Below the pieces are notes generated by a model that searched no databases, had not been told where the DNA came from, and saw only the letters and a list, made by a program, of their open reading frames with translations. The position numbers and the translations under genes were made by a program. Below are positions 1 through 7,015 of a stretch of 62,659 nt of DNA, one piece after another; the stretch's first letter is position 1, and each line of letters opens with the position of its first letter. The DNA comes from Oxalobacteraceae bacterium (lineage in GTDB: Bacteria; Pseudomonadota; Gammaproteobacteria; Burkholderiales; Burkholderiaceae_D). Where the stretch lies: NCBI GenBank assembly GCA_947448025.1, contig CANFLV010000022.1:1-62659 (forward strand), read 5' to 3'.

Positions 1-46
1 CTGCGCGCCACATCCCTTAAAAAGTCAGCAGGGATGTGGCGCGCAG
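1..46. repeat. 17-bp perfect inverted repeat at the window edge
   Basis: Positions 1-17 and 30-46 are exact reverse complements, separated by a 12-base loop. The left arm starts at the first base of the window, so the stem may be longer. No T-run follows on the + strand, so it is not a canonical intrinsic terminator for a rightward gene. It could end transcription from the unseen upstream gene or be a dispersed palindrome. Confidence 0.7.
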
Positions 47-144
47 GGGGGATGCCGGTAACGCGGATAACTCGGTAGCTTAAGTAAAAAGCGGCAGAGA
101 GTAGCATCGGCAAACGCAGCCTGATGTCAGGTGGAGACGGTAAA

Positions 145-186
145 ATGATGAACCACTTCACAGACCGACGCGCGAGCTTGCCATGA
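145..186 (+). CDS. possible 13-codon leader peptide overlapping tesB start
   Basis: A short reading frame, MMNHFTDRRASLP, starts at 145 behind a good ribosome binding site (GGTGGAG at 131-137). It ends in TGA at 184-186, overlapping the ATG of the thioesterase gene (183-185) in an ATGA arrangement. The thioesterase start itself has only a weak Shine-Dalgarno sequence. The layout would allow translational coupling. It is seen in sequence only; no family is known and it could be chance. Confidence 0.35.
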   Translation: MMNHFTDRRASLP

Positions 187-1046
187 CTATCGATACCACG
201 TTATTCAATACTGAAGAAATCCTCGCACTGCTCAGGCTCGATGATAGCGGCATTGACCAATTCACTGGACGCAGCCACTTCATGGGCAGCCCGAACGTCT
301 TCGGCGGTCAGGTACTGGGGCAATCTCTGCATGCCGCCAGCAAGACGGTAGCAGGGCGTCGGCCGCACTCCCTGCATGCCTTGTTCATCCTCGCCGGCAA
401 CCATCGCTTGCCGATCACGTTTGAAGTTGAACGTGTGCGCGATGGCGGCAGCTTCAGTACGCGGCGCGTGGTCGCGCTGCAGGAAGGTCGGCGCATTTTC
501 GTCATGTCGGCCTCTTTCCAGAGCGACGAAGCCGGCCTGTCGCACCAGCGGCCTGCGCCCGACAGCGCCGATCCTGAGTCGCTGCCCTCGAGTCTGGTGC
601 AATGGCGCCAGCGGCTCGACGCGACCGACCGGCCCTTCATGCCGGTGCCTGTCGACATGCGTGTCGATGGCGGTGGCGATGTGTATCACCATGCCTCAGA
701 AGCGCGCAAGAAAGTATGGATGAAAGCGCCAATGCGCCTGCCCGATGACGCGGACGTGCATGAAAGCCTGTTCGCCTATGTCTCGGATTTTGGCTTGCTG
801 TCGACTTCGCTGAGCCCGCATGGCATACAGATGACCAATCCGCGACTGCAGATCGCCAGTCTAGATCATACGATCTGGCTGCACCGACCATTTCGCATGG
901 ATGAATGGCTGCTGTTCGAAATGGACAGCCCGAATGCATCGGGTGGGCGTGGGTTGAATTTTTGTTATGTCTACAACCAGTCAGGCGAATTGGTCGCTAC
1001 CGTAGCGCAAGAAGGTTTGATCCGGCTGCGCAAAACATCAAATTAA
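183..1046 (+). CDS. tesB: acyl-CoA thioesterase II (TesB)
   Basis: Hydrolyses medium- and long-chain acyl-CoA to free fatty acid and CoA in the cytoplasm. The 287-residue protein has the double hot-dog layout of TesB and the usual family length. Hallmarks include NVFGGQVLGQSL near residue 40 in the first hot-dog, SLDHTIWLHRP with the expected catalytic Asp at residue 228, and AQEGLIR at the C-terminus with the expected Gln. The ATG at 183 has little Shine-Dalgarno sequence of its own and overlaps the stop of a short upstream frame, so coupled initiation is possible. It is convergent with the GGDEF-EAL gene, with a repeat cluster between them. Confidence 0.93.
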   Translation: MTIDTTLFNTEEILALLRLDDSGIDQFTGRSHFMGSPNVFGGQVLGQSLHAASKTVAGRRPHSLHALFILAGNHRLPITFEVERVRDGGSFSTRRVVALQEGRRIFVMSASFQSDEAGLSHQRPAPDSADPESLPSSLVQWRQRLDATDRPFMPVPVDMRVDGGGDVYHHASEARKKVWMKAPMRLPDDADVHESLFAYVSDFGLLSTSLSPHGIQMTNPRLQIASLDHTIWLHRPFRMDEWLLFEMDSPNASGGRGLNFCYVYNQSGELVATVAQEGLIRLRKTSN

Positions 1047-1066
1047 GCCGCAACCGCTTCACAAGT

Positions 1067-1182
1067 TAAATAGGGTCAGAGTCAAATAAAATGAAAAAGC
1101 ATCAACTTCGTTATTAATTTGACTCTGACCCTATTTATTAAACAAATGTTAACTTACTTGTTAATTTGACTCTGACCCTATT
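1067..1182. repeat. three copies of a TAGGGTCAGAGTCAA repeat, two as an inverted pair
   Basis: The core TAGGGTCAGAGTCAA occurs on the + strand at 1071-1085 and twice on the - strand (about 1119-1133 and 1166-1180). Copies 1 and 2 form a 21-bp perfect inverted repeat (1067-1087 with 1117-1137). Copies 2 and 3 are direct repeats with AT-rich flanks. The cluster lies between the convergent tesB and GGDEF-EAL genes. From memory, similar GGGTCAGAGTCAA motifs border REP-associated tyrosine transposases in other proteobacteria. No transposase is present here. Confidence 0.8.
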
Positions 1183-1208
1183 AATTTCTGGCTGCGCTAA
1201 GCATCGAC

Positions 1209-3410
1209 CTAAGCTGCGACTTCTTCAAATGCATGTGAAGCCAGCAGGGCATAAAACGCGTCTGCATTGACCGGCTTGCTGAAATAAAAACCCTGGATCT
1301 CGTCGCAGGCAAGACCTTTCAGGAAGTCAACTTGCTCGCGGGTTTCGACACCTTCCGCGACGACTGACAAACCCAGTGCACTGCACATGGCGATGATGGC
1401 TGTGGTGATGGCATTGGCGTCGATATCAGAGGGCATGTCGCGGATGAACGCGCGATCGATCTTGATCGTGTCGAGTGGGAGCTGCTTGATAATTGAGAGT
1501 GAAGAATAGCCGGTGCCAAAATCATCCATGGCCAGACGCACACCGAGCGCCTTGATCGCATTGAGCTTGATCAGTGCTTTTTCCATATCCTGGATCACGA
1601 TGCTCTCCGTGATCTCCAGTTCGAGCAAGGCCGGATTCATGCCGGTCTCATCAAGGACCGCTGCAATATCGTCCAGCAGGCTTCTGTCAGATAACTGGCG
1701 CGCAGACAGATTGACTGACATGACCAGATCCGGAAAACCCTGCTCGCACCACTTCGCATGTTGCACGCAGGCGGTATGCAGGACCCAGCGCCCGATCGGC
1801 ACGATCAGGCCCGTCGCTTCCGCCAGAGGAATAAATTCCGCCGGTCCGATCGGCCCCAGCTCAGGATGGGTCCAGCGTAACAGTGCTTCAACGCCCTTGA
1901 TATGATTGTCGCGCGTAGCGACCTTGGCCTGATAAGCCAAGCTGAATTCATTATTGCCCAGAGCTGTACGCAAGCTCGCTTCCAGCGCAAAGCGCAACAG
2001 CGAATTCCTGTTCATTTTTTCCGAGTAAAACTGGAAATTATTTTTTCCCTCGTCTTTGGCGTGATACATCGCGATTTCGGCATTTTTCAACAGGCTTGAA
2101 ACATCTCTGCCGTCTTCAGGATAGACGCAGATGCCGATGCTGGCGGTGACGAAAAATTCATAGCCGACAAGGGGAAAGGGCTGTGCCAGCGCCGCGTTGA
2201 TCTTGCGCGCGATCGATTCCAGTTGATGGTCTTGTTCGATCTCGGTAATCAACACGACGAATTCGTCGCCGCCCAAGCGGGCACAGGAGTCGCTTTTGCG
2301 CAGGCAGGCTTTCAGTCTTTGTGCGACTTCGCCAAGCAATTCATCTCCCGTTTTATGGCCGATCGTATCATTGACGTGCTTGAACTGATCAAGATCGATG
2401 AACAGTAATCCCAGCTGCTTGTCATGGCGTTCAGCCTGATTCAGGTCGCGGGTCAAGATCGTGCTGAACATCGTGCGGTTCGGCAGGCCTGTGAGGCTGT
2501 CGTAATACGCGAGGTATTCAACCTGCTCATTGCTGCGCTTGTGTTCCTCGATTTCCTGCTGTAATTGCTCGTTCATTTCCGCCAGCTGCAGCGCCGTCGC
2601 CGCCAGTGTGCGGTCGTTTTCCTGCATGCGTGTATCGCTGGCATTGAGTGCATCCGCCATGCGGTTAAATGCCAATGTCAGGCCGCCGATTTCATCGGCG
2701 GATGTGACTTCTACCCGGGCACTTCGATTGCCGGCGGCGAAGTCGTTGACGGCAAGGCGCAGATTTCGTACTGGTACCAGAATCGACAGGCCCAAGGCAC
2801 GTGCCAGAAAAAATGTCGCGACTAAAAACACGAGAATCAGTATTGAGATTAACTTATTGGCAGCAAGTGCCTTGGCCATCAATTGATCGCGTACCCCCGT
2901 ATATTCAATGACCATGGCACCGACAATCGGGCTGTTGTCATCCATGCCATCTTTGCGGATGTCGACAACGAGTAAATTGATCGGCGTCTTACTATTAATT
3001 TTGCGCTTCAGAAATTTGCGAGTTTTACCATCGATTAAGGTTTTGCTGACGGCGTATTCGGGGTCAGATTCCGGGTCATGCTGGAAGACCTCGCCAATAT
3101 CAGCGTTAGCGGAATCGGCAATGATGCGCTTTTGCGGATCAACTATGAAGACCTCGCGATGGAAGGTCTGGTGAATTACCTTCAAACGCTCCTGAAGTGC
3201 GGGTCGATCGTTAAACAGGGCGTTTCCACCGGACCTAGCAATGGAATCGGCAACATTCTCTGCTTCGGTCATGGCAGCCTCGTCGGCGGACCACATTTCC
3301 AGACTCATTGAGAGGCCTGCGCAGATACTCCCAAGCACGCCAAATGCAAAGAAAGTAAGGGTCAGCTTTCTACGTATCGTCCCTGGGCGGAGTAAGGCCT
3401 GAATATTCAT
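1209..3410 (-). CDS. membrane GGDEF-EAL cyclic-di-GMP turnover protein
   Basis: Predicted c-di-GMP signalling enzyme of the inner membrane, about 733 residues. In order: a membrane segment (about 16-38), a periplasmic sensor region of about 150 residues, a second membrane segment (about 187-208), HAMP (about 209-262), a coiled-coil linker, GGDEF (about 303-460) and EAL (about 485-720). The GGDEF signature is intact (LGGDEF, 379-384), with an RxxD inhibitory site (RKSD) five residues before it. EAL keeps EALLRW and DDFGTGYSSLS. Both activities could therefore be present, and which dominates cannot be read from sequence. I place the start at 3410 (MNIQALL), because the longer frame to 3545 overlaps the upstream gene's end and lacks a membrane-protein-like N-terminus. 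Confidence 0.92.
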   Translation of the reverse strand: MNIQALLRPGTIRRKLTLTFFAFGVLGSICAGLSMSLEMWSADEAAMTEAENVADSIARSGGNALFNDRPALQERLKVIHQTFHREVFIVDPQKRIIADSANADIGEVFQHDPESDPEYAVSKTLIDGKTRKFLKRKINSKTPINLLVVDIRKDGMDDNSPIVGAMVIEYTGVRDQLMAKALAANKLISILILVFLVATFFLARALGLSILVPVRNLRLAVNDFAAGNRSARVEVTSADEIGGLTLAFNRMADALNASDTRMQENDRTLAATALQLAEMNEQLQQEIEEHKRSNEQVEYLAYYDSLTGLPNRTMFSTILTRDLNQAERHDKQLGLLFIDLDQFKHVNDTIGHKTGDELLGEVAQRLKACLRKSDSCARLGGDEFVVLITEIEQDHQLESIARKINAALAQPFPLVGYEFFVTASIGICVYPEDGRDVSSLLKNAEIAMYHAKDEGKNNFQFYSEKMNRNSLLRFALEASLRTALGNNEFSLAYQAKVATRDNHIKGVEALLRWTHPELGPIGPAEFIPLAEATGLIVPIGRWVLHTACVQHAKWCEQGFPDLVMSVNLSARQLSDRSLLDDIAAVLDETGMNPALLELEITESIVIQDMEKALIKLNAIKALGVRLAMDDFGTGYSSLSIIKQLPLDTIKIDRAFIRDMPSDIDANAITTAIIAMCSALGLSVVAEGVETREQVDFLKGLACDEIQGFYFSKPVNADAFYALLASHAFEEVAA

Positions 3411-3523
3411 GGTCGCGCGCCGTCGAAATGAGTTTAATCGGGGTAGGCAATATTTCTCTAAGGCAATTATACAGTCGACAATAAGTTGTGTGACTAATAG
3501 TTTTAATGGGTTCTGACCAGCGA

Positions 3524-4645
3524 TTAGTTCGCTGCCAGACGCCATAAGGAAGTCACCTCCGCCGCGCGCGCCGTATGGAGCGTATCCGTATCATCGCTGG
3601 CTTTCGGATGCACCGGCCGCACATCATTGCGTCCGAGTACGTGCAAGCCGGCCGCCGATATCCATGCAAGCAATTCTTCGCGTGAGCGCAAACCCAAGTG
3701 CTCGGCAAAGTCGGACAGGATCAACCAGCCTTCACCGCCCGGCGCCAGATGCGCGGCGAGTCCCTGCAAAAAGCCGCGCAGCATGCGGCTGTCAGGATCG
3801 AATACGGCGTATTCAATCGGTGAACTCGGGCGCGCCGGTACCCAGGGTGGATTGCAAACGATGAGTTTGGCCTGGCCGTCCGGGAACAGGTCAGCGTCGA
3901 TCACTTCCACCTGCGCGGCATAGCCCAGACGGTCGAGATTTTCACGGGCGCAGGTAATCGCGCGCCGGTCCTGTTCGGTGGCGATGATGTGTTTGATGCC
4001 GCGATGCGCCAGTACGGCGGCCAGCACGCCGGTACCGGTGCCGATATCGAAGGCGAGTTCTGTGGCAGGCAAGGGCGCGTCGGCGACGAGGCCGATATAT
4101 TCACCGCGCACCGGTGAGAACACGCCGTAATGCGGATGGATGCGTGCTGCCAGAACCGGTATCTCGACGCCTTTTTTGCGCCATTCATGCGCGCCGATCA
4201 AGCCCATCAGTTCGCGCAGCGTGACCACAAAGGCGTCACTGGCCGCGCCGTACGCTTCAGTACAGGCCTGCTGCACATCGGGCGCACGCCGCAATGCGAT
4301 GGTGTAATCGGCATTTACCGGCACGAGGATCATGGCCAGCGTGCGCGCGCGCTGCGACTGTGACTGGCGATGGAAATTGAAGGCTTCGGTCGGTGAAGTC
4401 GCGGCCTTGCGCGGCTTGCGCTCTATCCTGCGGGCGATCGCCTGCAAGAGCTGGCGCGCATTCTGGTAGTCGCCGCGCCAGAGCAGCGCATTGCCTTCAC
4501 TGGCCAGACGAAAGGCCTGGTCGGCCGTCATGCGGTCATCGGCGAGCATGACTTTTTTGGGTGGCGGCAAACCGGCGGCAGATTGCCAGCGGACGCAGTG
4601 GGTTTGTTCGGCTTCGCTCCAGCAGATCTGCGCGAAATCGCTCAT
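3524..4645 (-). CDS. class I SAM-dependent methyltransferase
   Basis: 373-residue putative methyltransferase. The C-terminal half has the Rossmann SAM-binding motif FDIGTGTGVLAAVLAHRG near residue 198, an acidic residue after strand 2 (ATEQD), and NPPW near residue 263. NPPW/NPPY motifs are typical of enzymes that methylate planar nitrogens on glutamine or nucleobases (PrmC, RsmC, RlmG types), but the substrate cannot be assigned. The first ~170 residues match no domain I recognise. The start overlaps the stop of the upstream FrnE-like gene by four bases (4642-4645), so the two are probably one operon. Confidence 0.82.
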   Translation of the reverse strand: MSDFAQICWSEAEQTHCVRWQSAAGLPPPKKVMLADDRMTADQAFRLASEGNALLWRGDYQNARQLLQAIARRIERKPRKAATSPTEAFNFHRQSQSQRARTLAMILVPVNADYTIALRRAPDVQQACTEAYGAASDAFVVTLRELMGLIGAHEWRKKGVEIPVLAARIHPHYGVFSPVRGEYIGLVADAPLPATELAFDIGTGTGVLAAVLAHRGIKHIIATEQDRRAITCARENLDRLGYAAQVEVIDADLFPDGQAKLIVCNPPWVPARPSSPIEYAVFDPDSRMLRGFLQGLAAHLAPGGEGWLILSDFAEHLGLRSREELLAWISAAGLHVLGRNDVRPVHPKASDDTDTLHTARAAEVTSLWRLAAN

Positions 4646-5298
4646 GCCCGTTCTCCGGCGGCGGCGATCTGGCGCAAGGCTTGCTCGAATGCGGTGATGG
4701 GTTGACCGCCCTGAATCAGGTGGCGCTCATTGATGATCACGGCAGGTACGGCGTTGATGCCTTGTTCGCGGTAATAGTTCTGCTCCTCGCGCACTTCGGC
4801 CGTGAATTCATCCGAATCGAGAATTTGCTGCGCGCGCGCTGTGTCGAGTCCGACTTCGCCGGCTACACGTAGCAGCACCTCGTGTGCGCCCGGACTTAGC
4901 CCGAGCGTGAAATAGGCGCTGAACAGCGCATGCTTGAGCGCTGACTGGCGGCCTTCGATTCCGGCCCAGTGCAGCAGGCGGTGCGCGTCGAAAGTATTGT
5001 AGATGCGGCTGCGTTTATTCTTGCCAAATTCAAAGCCGAGTTCTGCGCCGCGAGCACGGATCATCTCGCGCGTGGCGGCCATCTGTTCTTCGTTGACGCC
5101 GTATTTCTCTGCAAGGTGCTCATTGATGTCCTGGCCTTCGGCCGGCATGTGCGGGTTCAGCTCGAAAGGCTGGAAATGAATCTCCGCCTTGAGTTCGTCA
5201 CCGATATTGGCGAGCGCCGCTTCGAGCGCTTTCAGGCCAATGATGCACCAGGGGCAGGAGACGTCTGAGACAAAATCGATCTTCATAGTGCGGGTCAT
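4642..5298 (-). CDS. DsbA-family oxidoreductase, FrnE-like
   Basis: A thioredoxin-fold DsbA/FrnE protein of about 218 residues, without a signal peptide and so cytoplasmic. The N-terminal strand is followed by the active-site motif SCPWC in DFVSDVSCPWCIIGLKAL. FrnE-type features follow, including FQPFELNP and NTFDAHRLLHWA. The cis-Pro loop (INAVPAVIINE) and the GGQP segment near the C-terminus are intact. Family members act as disulfide isomerases or oxidoreductases, and 2-hydroxychromene-2-carboxylate isomerases share the fold. I choose the ATG at 5298 because AGAGAG lies just upstream; 5316 and 5286 are alternatives. It is coupled to the downstream methyltransferase. Confidence 0.87.
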   Translation of the reverse strand: MTRTMKIDFVSDVSCPWCIIGLKALEAALANIGDELKAEIHFQPFELNPHMPAEGQDINEHLAEKYGVNEEQMAATREMIRARGAELGFEFGKNKRSRIYNTFDAHRLLHWAGIEGRQSALKHALFSAYFTLGLSPGAHEVLLRVAGEVGLDTARAQQILDSDEFTAEVREEQNYYREQGINAVPAVIINERHLIQGGQPITAFEQALRQIAAAGERA

Positions 5299-5550
5299 GG
5301 TGGCTCTCTGTTTCATGATGGGTAGCGCGTCGCGGCGGCAAATGCCATCATTAATGGCACCGCGGGGCTCAAGCGCGCAGTATAGCGGTTTGCGACATGC
5401 GCACGGCGTGGAGGGAGAAATTGCAGGGTGCTGCTTAGGACGCCTCAGGGTCGCCTGGGCGTCTCGTGCTTTTAAAGGCAGGTTAGGATGCAGTTCGGCG
5501 GTCGGCGTTAGCGGATGTCGGTGTCTTTGCTGCCGTGGCGCTCCATTAAG

Positions 5551-6519
5551 CTAGGTCTGGGAAGTTTCCGCTTGCTTCAGTAATCCCTTATCTTGTGGCC
5601 ACTCGACGCGTTCGACGATGACATAGCCCTGCTTGGTGTCGGAGTAATGAAAGAAGCCCCGTCGCTTGAGCATTTGCCGCATGGTGGAATTCGGCATGCA
5701 GGCCGCGTAAAGCCGGCGGCCGTAGTAATGTGCGCACAGGAAGTCGACCATCGCCGTGCCGACGCCTTGGCCACGATACTCTCGGGCGACAGCGATCGCA
5801 TGTAATTCCCGTTCTGCGCCTTGTTTCTGATCGAGCCCCATGATCATGAAATAGCCGGCAATCGTGTGGCCGATATCAGCTACCCAAAATTCGATGGGCA
5901 CGGTCGCAGTTCCGCCTACCCAGGTCGGCCGGGAACCAGTCCCACCTTGAATTGACTCAGAAAACGTCGTTCGTAAAGTTTGCTGGCGAACCAGTGTGGT
6001 GACGTCATTGGAGAAATCACCATCTTCGCCGCCTATGCCGGTCAATTCGATGATCGCTTCCAGATCTGACAATACGGCGCGGCGGATACTTGATTCAAGT
6101 CGTTCGCGCTTTTCCGCACGCTCTACGCGTCCCTCAAGTTTTCCTGTGTAAGTCGCCAGTTCCTCATAAGCGCGCTTGAGTTGTATGAGTAGAAACGATA
6201 CCAGCGAATAGATCAAAACCGCTGTCAAAATGTCCGCTGCAAAATATTTGACGCTGCTATTTTCAGGAATCAAATCAAGCAGCGCGTAATGGCGCAAGAG
6301 ACTGGAGATAAAAATAAATAAGATCGTCGGCCAAATCCCGAGACACCATGCGGCCAAAGAAATCGGCAGCAGATAGTAGCTCCCGAATGGAATGTATAAG
6401 CCGGTCAACAAGTCTGCGGCAAATACAGCTAATTCCAGCACACAGACGATCGTAAATATCAGGCGCTTATCCAGCGCTTGAATTTGATGGAGAAACCTGG
6501 TCAGGCGGGGTGCAGTCAT
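5551..6519 (-). CDS. GNAT acetyltransferase with N-terminal membrane domain
   Basis: 322-residue fusion. The first ~130 residues hold about four hydrophobic segments, with a YYLLPISLAAWCLGIWP signature like the membrane sensor regions of some GGDEF proteins and histidine kinases. A charged coiled-coil (about 135-170) follows, then a GNAT domain of about 140 residues. The acetyl-CoA motif A is visible (AVAREYRGQGVGTAMVDFL), followed by NSTMRQMLKRRGF. GNAT domains are usually soluble, so a receptor-like membrane anchor is unusual. The predicted topology puts the GNAT domain in the cytoplasm. The acceptor substrate is unknown. Confidence 0.8.
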   Translation of the reverse strand: MTAPRLTRFLHQIQALDKRLIFTIVCVLELAVFAADLLTGLYIPFGSYYLLPISLAAWCLGIWPTILFIFISSLLRHYALLDLIPENSSVKYFAADILTAVLIYSLVSFLLIQLKRAYEELATYTGKLEGRVERAEKRERLESSIRRAVLSDLEAIIELTGIGGEDGDFSNDVTTLVRQQTLRTTFSESIQGGTGSRPTWVGGTATVPIEFWVADIGHTIAGYFMIMGLDQKQGAERELHAIAVAREYRGQGVGTAMVDFLCAHYYGRRLYAACMPNSTMRQMLKRRGFFHYSDTKQGYVIVERVEWPQDKGLLKQAETSQT

Positions 6520-6854
6520 TTAAGGGGCAGTGAAGGTTTGGGCCGGCATTATTACAGAAGTGAATTAATACATACTGTCGCTATTGTCACCGTAATGCCG
6601 AGTTATTGAGCGAGCCTGTTGCAAGGTGTTACATGATTTGCTGAATGCAGGCGCAGGCGCAGTCGTCTTGCGCATTGAGCCTGGCCGAGTGAGCTGCATC
6701 GGCACTTACTGCACCGCCGATAGTGCAGGAGCGCGGGGCGCCTTGGCTCATCTGCAGCGGAATTTCCTGTCTTCATCTGCCGGGAGGCATGAAAATCATC
6801 TTCGAATGAATTGTTGAGGTCGAGTAATAAAATTCCATGTTCCGTAGTAAAATC
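6520..6854. other. gene-poor leader region, nothing recognised
   Basis: About 335 bases between the GNAT gene and the TPP riboswitch. Short frames occur on both strands, but none has a convincing ribosome binding site or a recognisable product. The promoter of the riboswitch transcript should lie near the right end, but I could not identify clear -35/-10 boxes. Confidence 0.5.
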
Positions 6855-6937
6855 CGCTCTGCCAGGGGTCCTGAAATGTAATTTCGGGTGAGATATACCC
6901 TCCGAACCTGATTTGGATAATGCCAACGCAGGGAGCG
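6855..6937 (+). promoter_or_regulatory. TPP (THI-box) riboswitch
   Basis: The element shows the conserved order of the thiamin pyrophosphate aptamer. A P1 strand (CGCTCTGC, 6855-6862) is followed by CAGGGGTC, a P3 stem (CCTGAAAT with ATTTCGGG), TGAGATATACCC and GAACCTGATTTGGATAATGCC, and then AACGCAGGGAGCG closes P1 (6928-6937). It lies 63 bases before the first ATG of a TonB-dependent receptor. No T-rich terminator follows, so control is probably translational. A bulged hairpin (6973-6976/6978-6980 with 6994-7000) ends directly at the ATG at 7001 and could be the expression platform. Confidence 0.93.
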
Positions 6938-7015
6938 CAAAGCCTCTATTTCTTTGATTGCTCGTTCGTGCCTGGCGTTGATCCATAAAGCACCAAGCCA
7001 ATGAATGTAGACATC

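Noticed and set aside
3411-3545. 45-residue N-terminal extension of the GGDEF-EAL protein
   Set aside because: It would overlap the end of the upstream methyltransferase gene and does not resemble a sensor-protein N-terminus; the start at 3410 leads straight into the first membrane helix.
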